62,374 bases of DNA, from assembly GCA_903896505.1 (NCBI GenBank), contig CAITXU010000170.1:1-62374 (forward strand), read 5' to 3'. Source of the stretch: an uncultured Verrucomicrobiota bacterium. GTDB taxonomy: Bacteria > Verrucomicrobiota > Verrucomicrobiia > Limisphaerales > UBA9464. The position numbers and the translations under genes are program-made. Of the stretch, positions 35,447-43,705 are shown one piece after another. Under the pieces are notes generated by a model, which saw only the letters and a program-made list of their open reading frames with translations, did no database searches and was not told the origin of the DNA. Within the stretch, counting starts at the first letter, position 1; each line of letters opens with the position of its first letter.

Positions 35447-35809
35447 ATGAAGAAGTGCACTTATTGCGGAAAGAATTACCCTGAGCAGACTCAGGTTTGC
35501 CCGACCGACGGGTATCCACTCGAGTCTGATCAACCGCCCCCGATTCCCGATCCTTCGCTTCCCCCTCCACTCCCGGAACCCTCGTGGTTCGACGCTCAGT
35601 TTATGCGGACACCGCACTGGGCGTTTGTTCTCGCTGCAATGTGCATTGCATTGCCCCTGCTGATCATTAGCCTGCTCGGAATGGCGGTATGCAAGGAGCC
35701 AAAAGCGCGCCAAAACGCCCGCTTTGCCGCAGGTGTTAGTGTCGTCGTGATGATTTTTCTTCTGTTTTTCCAGTGGTGCTTTAGACGCGCCATGGCGGAA
35801 ATGCGGTGA
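35447..35809 (+). CDS. Small zinc-ribbon membrane protein
   Basis: This 120-residue protein begins with a four-Cys zinc ribbon (KKCTYCGKNYPEQTQVCPTDGYPL), followed by a Pro-rich linker (about 28-47) and two membrane helices (about 57-80 and 93-110). I recognise no specific family; zinc-ribbon-plus-TM proteins of this kind are common in this phylum and of unknown role. Confidence 0.6.
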   Translation: MKKCTYCGKNYPEQTQVCPTDGYPLESDQPPPIPDPSLPPPLPEPSWFDAQFMRTPHWAFVLAAMCIALPLLIISLLGMAVCKEPKARQNARFAAGVSVVVMIFLLFFQWCFRRAMAEMR

Positions 35810-35900
35810 AGGTTACACCTGATTTGTCGAACTCCATCGGTGCCAATACAACGAGACGATTTTGGCGCAAAAAGCTGCAGGCTATTTCGGCACCACGACA

Positions 35901-36503
35901 CTAAATCCGAGCCTTGATGGCACGGATGCCCCGGCCTAGTATTGGCACGTGCTCAAACAAGCCAGCGGTACTGTCCCAATAATCCTGATGGACGACCACC
36001 CGGCCCGTAGCGTCAAAACGAATCAGGGTGATCCCAAGGGTCCGGAGTGTCTCACCCTTGGCGATTGACTTCAGCCGGGTGTCCATCACCCATCGGAAAT
36101 AGTAAAAGCCATCGCCACTCCGGGTGACGTCATCAAACTGCACGGTCAGGGATTCCGTGTTCTTCATGGTCTTGAGGAAGTAGGCCTGGATGTTGGTCGC
36201 ACCGCGCACCGTCTTGAGGGTGTCGTTGAACCAGGCGTCGGGCGCGTACACAGCCAGGGTGTTCGATTGAATGGTTTCGACCGTCCAGTTGCCCAGGAAT
36301 CCTTTCAATCGGTCAATGGCCTCCCGTTCCTCTCTGGACCCCATCGTTACAGTCGGTTCCAAGCGCTTTTCGGCGATGACCATTCGGAAGCCAGCGGCAT
36401 GATCAGCCTCCCGGGGAGCCACACGACAGGCGGACAAACCAACACCCGCTCCGATGACAGCCACCCCGATGACTAGCCCCAGCCAACTTCTTCGACGCTT
36501 CAT
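35901..36503 (-). CDS. SnoaL/NTF2-like lipoprotein
   Basis: This is a 200-residue protein from the ATG at 36503; an upstream start at 36599 would bury the signal. It has a basic n-region (MKRRRSW), a hydrophobic stretch and a lipobox ending at Cys26 (GLSAC). The body is an NTF2-like cone fold: LKGFLGNWTVETIQ, VYAPDAWFNDTLKTVRG, then YFRWVMDTRL and HQDYWDSTAGLFE. Such SnoaL-like domains bind small hydrophobic ligands or act as isomerases; the role here is unknown. It is divergent from the Gfo/Idh/MocA gene with about 100 bases between starts. Confidence 0.72.
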   Translation of the reverse strand: MKRRRSWLGLVIGVAVIGAGVGLSACRVAPREADHAAGFRMVIAEKRLEPTVTMGSREEREAIDRLKGFLGNWTVETIQSNTLAVYAPDAWFNDTLKTVRGATNIQAYFLKTMKNTESLTVQFDDVTRSGDGFYYFRWVMDTRLKSIAKGETLRTLGITLIRFDATGRVVVHQDYWDSTAGLFEHVPILGRGIRAIKARI

Positions 36504-36601
36504 GAACCAAAATGCCGTTGGATGCCGCGGTGGCAAGCACCGGCATGGAGATTCAGCTTCGCTCCGTCCGGTTCGCGGGGTTACCTTGGAAAAAACCACC
36601 T

Positions 36602-37681
36602 ATGAAAAAGCGCACCTGGAGAATCGCGGGGATCAATTTCGATCACTTTCACATGGGGGACCTCCTCCGCATGGCCGCCGAGCATCCTTCGGCCGAAATC
36701 GTTGGCATCAGCGACCTTCAGCCGGAACGAATGAAGGAGGCGGCACGCAACTTCGGCCTTGGCCCGGACAAGGTCTTTACGGACTACCGCGCCTGCCTGG
36801 AGAAGACCAAGCCGGATGTCGTGATCCTTTGTCCCGCCGCGGCACAGCACGGAGAATGGGTCAAAAAAGTGGCTCCCTACCAGACGCACATCATGGTCGA
36901 GAAGCCGTTTGCCGCCAGTTTGAAGGAAGCGGACGAAATGACCCGGCAGGTGGCGACGGGAAAGACCTTGATGATCAATTGGCCTTCCCAATGGGCGCCC
37001 TCGCATCGGCGGGCCCATGAACTGATCATGACCGGCAAGATCGGTGAGGTCCTCAACGTGTGGCACTTCGGTGGCAATCGGGGTCCGCTCTGGCATGGGG
37101 CTGACAAGCTGGAAAAGACGGCCGCCCAGGTGTCTGCCGAGAAACCGAATTCCTGGTTTTATAAGAAGGCCCATGGCGGGGGTTCGCTGCTCGATTATCT
37201 TGGGTACGGCACCACCATGGGAACCTGGTTCCGCGGTGGAATTCGCCCGTTGGAAGTGACTGCGATCACCGCCGGGGATCCCGGACTTGAGGTGGATGAA
37301 CACAGCATCGTGGTGGCCCGCTATTCCCAGGGGTTATCCAAGTTTGAAACCCGATGGGGCACCTTTACCGACCCATGGACCATCCAGCCTCAGCCGCGCT
37401 GCGGATACATCATCGCCGGAACGGAGGGGACCATTAGTAGCTATGACTACGACGAATATGTGACGCTGCAAACTCGGAAGAAGCCAGAGCCGCATGCGGT
37501 TCCCGTTCCACCATTGAAAAAACCCGGAGTCAACCCGGTTCAGTACCTCTTGCACTGCCTGCAGTCGGAGCAGCCCTTGGAAGGTCCAGTAAGCTTGCCC
37601 ATCAGCCGGATTGGTCAAGAGATCGTGGATGCGGCGGTTCGCAGCGCCAAACTCAAGAAGACAGTCGTCCTCCCCGTGTAG
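36602..37681 (+). CDS. Gfo/Idh/MocA family oxidoreductase
   Basis: This is a 359-residue protein from the ATG at 36602. The N-terminal Rossmann domain is slightly unusual (RIAGINFDHFHMGDLLR in place of a Gly-rich loop). The family's EKPFA motif, which positions the nicotinamide and a catalytic Lys, is at about residue 101, and a GGGSLLDYLGYG segment follows at about 195 in the C-terminal alpha/beta domain. The enzyme probably oxidises or reduces a sugar or cyclitol with NAD(P). It lacks a signal peptide, unlike many PVC homologues. Confidence 0.85.
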   Translation: MKKRTWRIAGINFDHFHMGDLLRMAAEHPSAEIVGISDLQPERMKEAARNFGLGPDKVFTDYRACLEKTKPDVVILCPAAAQHGEWVKKVAPYQTHIMVEKPFAASLKEADEMTRQVATGKTLMINWPSQWAPSHRRAHELIMTGKIGEVLNVWHFGGNRGPLWHGADKLEKTAAQVSAEKPNSWFYKKAHGGGSLLDYLGYGTTMGTWFRGGIRPLEVTAITAGDPGLEVDEHSIVVARYSQGLSKFETRWGTFTDPWTIQPQPRCGYIIAGTEGTISSYDYDEYVTLQTRKKPEPHAVPVPPLKKPGVNPVQYLLHCLQSEQPLEGPVSLPISRIGQEIVDAAVRSAKLKKTVVLPV

Positions 37682-37724
37682 GAAAGACACAATAGAACCT
37701 AAGCAATAGAACCTAGGTAAACAC

Positions 37725-38360
37725 TTAGCTCTTCAGCGTCATCTGGACCGTCTGGGTCAGGCGGGCGAAAAAGCTCTGCTTCTTTGCCTTCGTCGTCTGC
37801 ACCCCTGGAATCGACTCACATCGAGCGTTGCAGTCCGGACAAAACAGAAGCGTCCCGGCGGTTCCTCCCGCCAGTTTGGTGGATCGGAGGGAGGGCGTTG
37901 CAAAAAAGCCGGGACATTTGACGACGGCACCGCAGCCACCCAATGCCTGGTGGGTGGCCGGCAGGCCGGGATTTCGTGAGCAGGCCAGAGTTCCATCACC
38001 CAGCGTCTGGACCTGACCCGCTGCCTGCGCGAGTTTGGGAGCTGCAGCGGTCGGGACCTTGATCTCGACCGCTTCGGCCTCCAATTGAAATTCAACCCCT
38101 CCGAATTGCAGGGAATAACCCGGGATGGCCACCGAGTCGATAACCGCTTCGCCGTTGAGAAATGTACCGTTGGTCGATTGCAGGTCGCGAATCCGCAGTC
38201 CTCCATCTTCGGGGAGGATGGTCAATTCCGCATGAAAACTCGAAACGCTGGGATCGTTAAGGCAGAGTTGATTTCCTGGATTCCGTCCCACGGTGGAGGT
38301 ACGCGAGCACAGCTCAAAGCGGACGGTTGGATTGCTGGACTGAAGAATATAGCGGACCAT
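37725..38360 (-). CDS. FHA domain protein with C-terminal cysteines
   Basis: This 211-residue protein has a canonical FHA domain at about 1-90: TVGRNPGNQLCLNDPSVSSFHAEL, then DLQSTNGTFLNG, the phosphothreonine-binding loops. After a linker there is a Cys-rich tail (GGCGAVVKCPGFF, then LLFCPDCNARCE) that probably binds zinc. No kinase gene is adjacent. It ends convergent to the oxidoreductase gene. The upstream 290 bases are unusually AT-rich for this window and carry an inverted repeat. Confidence 0.78.
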   Translation of the reverse strand: MVRYILQSSNPTVRFELCSRTSTVGRNPGNQLCLNDPSVSSFHAELTILPEDGGLRIRDLQSTNGTFLNGEAVIDSVAIPGYSLQFGGVEFQLEAEAVEIKVPTAAAPKLAQAAGQVQTLGDGTLACSRNPGLPATHQALGGCGAVVKCPGFFATPSLRSTKLAGGTAGTLLFCPDCNARCESIPGVQTTKAKKQSFFARLTQTVQMTLKS

Positions 38361-38407
38361 AAGACAATAAAAGGACGATAAATATTTAGCGCCAAGAATT
38401 CTTAATA

Positions 38408-38442
38408 TTTACGACGAATTGACTTTCGCTAAACGTCGTAAA
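38408..38442. promoter_or_regulatory. Inverted repeat upstream of the FHA gene
   Basis: TTTACGACG (38408-38416) and CGTCGTAAA (38434-38442) are perfect 9-bp inverted arms 17 bases apart. They sit 48 bases before the FHA start codon in a locally AT-rich stretch. This could be an operator or a leader hairpin. Confidence 0.4.
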
Positions 38443-38575
38443 TTGTCGATTGGAATATGCGGGCCTCATTCCAACGCCGCTCCAATCAACGGCGAATGGA
38501 CGGAGTAAGTTCGAAGATTGTTCATTGTTCTTCCAGGTAAACGAATCTCGGAAGAATTCCTTAGGAACGAATGCA

Positions 38576-38609
38576 TAAAAAACCCCGGCCGAGAAATTCT
38601 CGACCGGGG
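38576..38609 (-). terminator. Rho-independent terminator of the cytochrome gene
   Basis: On the minus strand CCCCGGTCGAGAA and TTCTCGGCCGGGG form a stem with one mismatch, followed by GTTTTTTATG. It lies 47 bases past the stop codon of the small cytochrome gene. Confidence 0.75.
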
Positions 38610-38655
38610 ATTGCCATTCAACCGTTGGGCGCGGATATCCCGCGTCCCGGTGGCG

Positions 38656-39051
38656 CTACTTGTGCTCGTCCTTGGGCTTGAAATCGGTGTGGCACGACTT
38701 GCAGTTCACAGCTTCCCGGTACAAGTCGAGGGCACCCGGCTTTCCGGCTTCCAATGCCTTGGCCGAAGCCAGCAGGGCGCTGGCCTTTTTCTTCCACTCG
38801 GCTGCATCCCCTTGAGGAGGGTCATTGAGGGGTAGGGAAGTGTAATACTCGACCAGTTTCTTAAAATCAGCAGGGGTGCCTTCACCTTTGCCGACCTTCT
38901 TACCAATGGCTTCATCGCCCTTATGTAGGGCCTTCATGATTTCCTTGATGGTGTATTTCGGTTTGGGGGCGGCCCAACCCGTCAAGGGTACGAGAGTGGC
39001 AGCGGCCACGGTGCCGATGACGATCCGAACAGCGATGGATGGATGCTTCAT
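38656..39051 (-). CDS. Small monohaem cytochrome c
   Basis: This is a 131-residue exported protein from the ATG at 39051 (signal peptide 1-28, ending GWAA). It is largely helical, with a single haem-binding CKSCH motif at Cys117, Cys120 and His121, close to the C-terminus as in cytochrome c'-like four-helix proteins. It probably carries or senses electrons or ligands in the periplasm. It is a monocistronic gene with its own terminator. Confidence 0.8.
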   Translation of the reverse strand: MKHPSIAVRIVIGTVAAATLVPLTGWAAPKPKYTIKEIMKALHKGDEAIGKKVGKGEGTPADFKKLVEYYTSLPLNDPPQGDAAEWKKKASALLASAKALEAGKPGALDLYREAVNCKSCHTDFKPKDEHK

Positions 39052-39240
39052 AGGGGATTTTGGATACGAGCGACCTCGGAATGGGATTGGCCATTCCAAG
39101 TAGTCGCGATCAGCATGATCAAGCTTCCAAATCGAGGGCAAGCCAGAAGCGGCGTGGTTCATCGGAAGGGAACACCGCCAAAATCAGACTTGAAGCGATG
39201 CCATGAACCGGACGTGAGGGTGACGAAGATAACAACGGTG

Positions 39241-39396
39241 GAAAAGCCTTGGCCTGTGGGTGACATCGGAGGTGATCCGAACCGCCGCGGTTCACCAGGA
39301 GGTTCGCCCTACCATGGTCTTTCAATTGTTCGATGTAACTAATTGAATACCAGCCACATTAGTAGGGCTAGGCTCCTGCCGAGCCGCGGCGGTTCG
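39241..39396. repeat. Second site of the dispersed repeat seen at 20.8-21.2 kb
   Basis: Bases 39241-39315 match the right end, and 39341-39396 the left end, of the element at 20771-21172, but with the two ends back to back. Shared cores include CCGAACCGCC, GGAGGTTCGCCCTACC and GAGCCGCGGCGGT, plus flanking ATTGAAT...CACATT. Confidence 0.55.
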
Positions 39397-39404
39397 GATA
39401 GAAT

Positions 39405-40688
39405 TCAGTTGGCAGAGCGTTCCCGAACTTGCTGATTCGGCAATCGGACAAGGCCACACCAGCAACCGGCCACGGCCACGGTCGCTGCCAGACCCCAAAA
39501 CAGGGGGCGGTAGGAGTGTGTCCATTCCCGAACTTCAGCAAAAACGACCGGTCCCAGGGCGGATGCCAGAACAGTGGTCACCTGAGCGGCCCCTTGGATG
39601 AGTCCGAGTTGGGCGGGACCAAAAGCGCGTCCCCAAACGGCAAAGAACAAGACCATCACAAATCCGCCGGAGACGCCCATGGCTACAGACTGAATCCAGA
39701 GTTGAGTTCGATTCTCCACAAACAAAAAGGCGACAAGGCTGGCGGCGAGCAAGGCCATGGTCCCCGCCATCAACCAGGAGAGTCGAATGCGGTTCGTCAG
39801 CCAGCCCGCCAAGAAGTTGCCCGTCAGGCTCGAAAGCGCCGTCACCGCGAGGACCGTGTGGAAATCTCCCACAGTGAAGTTTCTCTCCAGGAAGATGGCT
39901 TCGTTGAAGAGGCCGACCCCCGAGGCAATCAGGGCGTAGAGTGCGGCTCCGATGGCAAACGCCCAAAATGCGGAGGAGCCCAGCGCCTGACGAAATGAGA
40001 CGGAGGCCACTTGGGTCTCACGTACCGCACCATCTCCAGACGATTCCGGCTCGCGTTTCCAGCCCAGTTCTTCGGGTCCTCTGCGGAGGAAGAGGGCGGT
40101 CACGGGTGCGAGGCCGAACACCAACAGCCAGCTAACGGTCCGCCAGACGACCCGCCAGTCCTGCGTCTTGACGGCGTCTCCTGCCAGAAGAAAAGCAATC
40201 GCGAATCCGACGCTCAAAATGACCGAATAGATGGACATGGCGAGGGGCAATCGTCGACCGAACCATTGAGGGGCGATACTGATACTCGCTACCGAGAGGG
40301 CACTCTGACCCAAAGCTCGTGACAGGGTGAGGACCAGGGCCAGTCCCATCACGGTGGAAACCAGGGTCGTTCCCCAGGCGACCAGGCCTAATCCCAGCGC
40401 CAAAGCCGTGGTAACCCAGCGGACACCGAAACGGTCGACCAATCGACCGAAACCAACGCAGGCAGAAGCTCCCAACAACGTCGCCCAAAAGTTGATGTTG
40501 GCGTACGCGACATTGGTCAGATGGAAGTTTGCCTGCAATTGGGTCGTGATGATCCCGAGGGCCTGACTACGCCCGGGGAAAGTTCCGACCATTGCCAGCG
40601 CGGCAATGACGACCTGAACCCACGGAAACAGAATGCGGTTGGTCCGGTTCCAGGCGGACGCCTGAGGGACTGACGAATCAATTGACAC
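39405..40688 (-). CDS. MFS transporter
   Basis: This 427-residue protein starts at a GTG at 40688. Twelve hydrophobic segments fit a major facilitator. The loop between helices 2 and 3 carries GFGRLVDRFGVRW, the MFS signature A, and the helix 4 region has the usual Arg (LSRALG). A large central loop (about 205-225) divides the halves. It resembles the organic-anion/oxalate-formate-type MFS; the substrate is unknown. Confidence 0.85.
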   Translation of the reverse strand: MSIDSSVPQASAWNRTNRILFPWVQVVIAALAMVGTFPGRSQALGIITTQLQANFHLTNVAYANINFWATLLGASACVGFGRLVDRFGVRWVTTALALGLGLVAWGTTLVSTVMGLALVLTLSRALGQSALSVASISIAPQWFGRRLPLAMSIYSVILSVGFAIAFLLAGDAVKTQDWRVVWRTVSWLLVFGLAPVTALFLRRGPEELGWKREPESSGDGAVRETQVASVSFRQALGSSAFWAFAIGAALYALIASGVGLFNEAIFLERNFTVGDFHTVLAVTALSSLTGNFLAGWLTNRIRLSWLMAGTMALLAASLVAFLFVENRTQLWIQSVAMGVSGGFVMVLFFAVWGRAFGPAQLGLIQGAAQVTTVLASALGPVVFAEVREWTHSYRPLFWGLAATVAVAGCWCGLVRLPNQQVRERSAN

Positions 40689-40777
40689 CTAGGGAACATT
40701 AGAAGGGAGGTAGCGCATTTTCCAGTCTGAGAGGAATCGGAACTCGCCAGCTGCCCCGATTGTTTCAATATGCTCCC

Positions 40778-41485
40778 ATGGCTTCGCGACCTTCCCAAGT
40801 TCCGAACGACCACTTCTGGTCTCCTGGAGGTCGGATGACTGTCATCGTCCTCTCCTTCACCTCGATTGCGGCGCTTCTGGTTGAATTCTACGGAATTGTT
40901 CCCATGCGCACCTTCACCCTCGGCCTCTTCCTTCCGTCGCTCCTGCTCCTGGGAATCCTGGCGGTTTTCGATGGGCGGAATGGAAACGGAGCGTTGGCGA
41001 GGTCCGTTGTTCAAGGGTGCCTGGGTGGCCTGATCGCAGCCGTGGCCTACGACCTTTTCCGTCTGCCGTTCGTCTTTGCCTCACCCTGGGGCCTGGACGC
41101 TTGGGTCCCGGCCCTGCCGCTATTCAAGGTCTTCCCCCGTTTTGGGGCTCTGATTCTCGGTGAGCCCATGGAACAGGTTCGGTATTCCATGGCTGATCAA
41201 TGGGTTGGGTGGTCCTACCATTTCAGCAATGGAGCCACCTTTGGGGTCCTCTACCTCGCCTCCATCGGTGATCCCAGGCACCGTCATTGGGCTTGGGCTG
41301 TTGTCATGGCCGTCGGTTTGGAATTGGGTATGCTATTTACTCCGTACCCGGTCTATTTTCACATCCGCGTTACCGGTACCTTTATTGCCGTCACCCTGTC
41401 GGCTCATCTCATTTTTGGCGTCGTTCTAGGGCAGGTGACGCGGTTTCTTGCCCTTCGAAAAAAACCGTTGGCGTCCATGGAATGA
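40778..41485 (+). CDS. Hypothetical multi-pass membrane protein
   Basis: This is a 235-residue protein from the ATG at 40778; a TTG at 40760 is an alternative. About five to six membrane helices are visible (starting TVIVLSFTSIAALLVEF and FLPSLLLLGILAVF, and ending LSAHLIFGVVLGQVTRFLAL), with Phe/Tyr-rich loops and no catalytic motif that I recognise. It ends seven bases before the convergent tsaC gene stop. Confidence 0.6.
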   Translation: MASRPSQVPNDHFWSPGGRMTVIVLSFTSIAALLVEFYGIVPMRTFTLGLFLPSLLLLGILAVFDGRNGNGALARSVVQGCLGGLIAAVAYDLFRLPFVFASPWGLDAWVPALPLFKVFPRFGALILGEPMEQVRYSMADQWVGWSYHFSNGATFGVLYLASIGDPRHRHWAWAVVMAVGLELGMLFTPYPVYFHIRVTGTFIAVTLSAHLIFGVVLGQVTRFLALRKKPLASME

Positions 41486-41492
41486 CGAAAGT

Positions 41493-42533
41493 TCAGGGGG
41501 TCGAGGCTCGTCGAAGGCGGTCTCGAATGCCTTCCCATTGCGGAGAGGATGGAGGTTCTTCCACGATGATCCATTCGGCCCCGTCGTCATCGCAGGCGTG
41601 CAACTGACCGTAAAGCGCTCGGGCGTAGGCTTCGGCATCGTCGGGGACCACATGGATATGCGGTAGCTGACCGCTCAACGGAATCTGCCGGTAGGCGATA
41701 ACCCTGACGGTTCCCGGGAGGATACCCGCCTTTGCCAGGCGCTGATATAGTTCGGTTTCGTCGGTCCAACTCCAGACCATCAATCGACCGCGGGGCGCAT
41801 AGTGACGGGCCAGCATGCCTGGGCTTCGGAGGACCTCGGACAGTGAAGGTGCCTCTTCTCGGTCAACCGGGGAAGGAGGGGAGGCGGGACCAGTGTCGAT
41901 GCGAGACGCAGTCGCTTGTATGGCGGCGGCCGAGATCATGCCAGGCCTCAAGACCACGGGGGTTCCACGGGTCACATCGACCACCGTGCTCTCGATCCCC
42001 ACGTTGCAGTCACCCCCATCGATAATCAGCGCGAGGCGATCCCCCAATTGGCTGGCCACATGCGCAGCGCAGGTGGGCGACAATTGATTGGCCAGATTGG
42101 CGCTCGGCGCGGCCAAAGGAAAACCGGTCAACTGAATGACCGCAGGCATCAGGGGATGCATCGGCCAGCGGAGGCCAACCGTATCGCCGCCGGCAGTGAC
42201 CACATCCGGAATTGCCGTCGACCGCCTCACAACCAGCGTTAACGGCCCCGGCCAAAACTCATCCGCCAATCGGTCGGCGAGGCCGGGCCATTCGTCGGCA
42301 AGTTCCCGAGCCATCCCGCGTGAGGCGATATGGACAATGATGGGATTTTCCGCCGGCCTTCCTTTGAGCGCGTAGATGCGGGCCACGGCCTCCCGGTCCA
42401 ATGCATTCGCGGCAAGACCATAAACGGTTTCGGTGGGTAAACCGATCAACTCCCCCCGGCGAAGCGCTTCGGCAGCTCGTTGCACTGCCGCAGCAAAGAG
42501 TGCCGGGGTATGCGTGGGAAGGATTTCGGCCAC
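41493..42533 (-). CDS. tsaC: Threonylcarbamoyl-AMP synthase, Sua5 type
   Basis: This 346-residue protein starts at a GTG at 42533. The YrdC domain (1-200) has GLPTETVYGLAANA, KGRPAENPI, LAAPSANLANQLSPT and STVVDVTRGTPVVLRPG. The remaining residues form the C-terminal Sua5 domain (SPGMLARHYAPRG is its typical link). It makes threonylcarbamoyl-AMP from threonine, bicarbonate and ATP for the t6A37 modification of tRNAs, an essential step. The length matches the Sua5 form, not the short TsaC form. Confidence 0.92.
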   Translation of the reverse strand: MAEILPTHTPALFAAAVQRAAEALRRGELIGLPTETVYGLAANALDREAVARIYALKGRPAENPIIVHIASRGMARELADEWPGLADRLADEFWPGPLTLVVRRSTAIPDVVTAGGDTVGLRWPMHPLMPAVIQLTGFPLAAPSANLANQLSPTCAAHVASQLGDRLALIIDGGDCNVGIESTVVDVTRGTPVVLRPGMISAAAIQATASRIDTGPASPPSPVDREEAPSLSEVLRSPGMLARHYAPRGRLMVWSWTDETELYQRLAKAGILPGTVRVIAYRQIPLSGQLPHIHVVPDDAEAYARALYGQLHACDDDGAEWIIVEEPPSSPQWEGIRDRLRRASTP

Positions 42534-42575
42534 AGTGAAAAGTCGGAATCGAGTGGGGACCTTTAGGAGAATGGA

Positions 42576-43643
42576 CTATCTCCACGGACGAAATCCTTCG
42601 ACGAGCGGCGGCCAGTTGGGGAGCTCCGACAATTTCACGGCACCCCAAGTGCTGCATAGGTAGCCCAGAACACCGTTTGTCCGATGAGCCAGGCCTTCAC
42701 GGTTCAGGGCGTCCACGGCCGCCATCGTCTTCCATCCCGTGGGCCACACGCGGAATCCATGACCGGTCAACTCGTCAATCGAGCCGTACTTCTTGGGGCG
42801 TCCTTCGTACTTATCGAGCGTCTCGTAGTGCCAATCACAGAGGATAATATCGCGCGGAATTTGTAAAATGGCGGCTGCCGTTCCATTGGTGGCGGATTCC
42901 CACTCGCCATAGCCCATCGTTCGGGAGTCCAAAAGTCGATCCGCCCATAGGAGCAAATCCAGGTGACGTTCACCCACGAGGTGGCGATGCATATCTTGGA
43001 TGGATTTGGCGAAAAGTTGTGCGGGATTATGTCCTCGACACCACCGACAGTCCGGCGACGCGATCAGGAAGACCTCGTCCATGCCGATGTGCATGGCGTC
43101 GGCTTGAAATGCCTCCGCAATCTCATCCATGAGCGAAAAGGCAAGGGCATTGACCCGGGGATGCTGGGGGCACCAACTACGGCAGTAAATTCCTTCGTTC
43201 TGTGGGTATTTGTCCGGAGTCTCATCGAACTCGGGATGAAGTCGAAGCAGCGGAAACGTCTGTTTGGCCCAGGATTGATGGCCCAAACAATTAAACTGCG
43301 GAATCAACCGAACTCCATGCTGATGACAAACCGTTGTCAGCCGAAGCGCGTCTTCGCGAGTCAACACCGACCCTTCCCTCATTTCCGGATGGGCGGAGAA
43401 GGCGAAATTGAAGTCCACCTCCAGGATGAGGACGTTCATGCCGTTGGTGGCGAGCGCTGGAACGACGGCTTCCACCTGATGGGCATCATTGGCCGAGCGT
43501 GCGAGGACATGGACGCCCCGCCATACCGGATTGGAGGCGCGCCACTCCTCGATCCACGACGACGCCCGGGCAGCGCCCGCCAGGCAAAGCGAGGCCAGAA
43601 TCACCCGGGCTGTGAAGAGAAAGGTTGGGTGTGTGAAACGCAT
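42576..43643 (-). CDS. GH20-like beta-N-acetylhexosaminidase, exported
   Basis: This is a 355-residue protein from the ATG at 43643 (an in-frame TTG lies two codons earlier), with a signal peptide at 1-27. It is a TIM-barrel family 20-like glycosidase: an early GVHVLARS strand, LIPQFNCLGHQSW, and the catalytic Asp-Glu pair in HIGMDEVF (D189, E190). GH20 enzymes use the substrate's N-acetyl group with this Asp-Glu pair to cleave terminal GlcNAc or GalNAc. It is short for the family and lacks the usual N-terminal domain. It begins the glycan-degradation cluster and is downstream of the beta-helix protein on the same strand. Confidence 0.82.
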   Translation of the reverse strand: MRFTHPTFLFTARVILASLCLAGAARASSWIEEWRASNPVWRGVHVLARSANDAHQVEAVVPALATNGMNVLILEVDFNFAFSAHPEMREGSVLTREDALRLTTVCHQHGVRLIPQFNCLGHQSWAKQTFPLLRLHPEFDETPDKYPQNEGIYCRSWCPQHPRVNALAFSLMDEIAEAFQADAMHIGMDEVFLIASPDCRWCRGHNPAQLFAKSIQDMHRHLVGERHLDLLLWADRLLDSRTMGYGEWESATNGTAAAILQIPRDIILCDWHYETLDKYEGRPKKYGSIDELTGHGFRVWPTGWKTMAAVDALNREGLAHRTNGVLGYLCSTWGAVKLSELPNWPPLVEGFRPWR

Positions 43644-43705
43644 GCCCAAATTCTGACAGCCCGAAGGCCTCTTGAACAGAGGCGGCTACGGCTCCCGGTT
43701 TTAAC

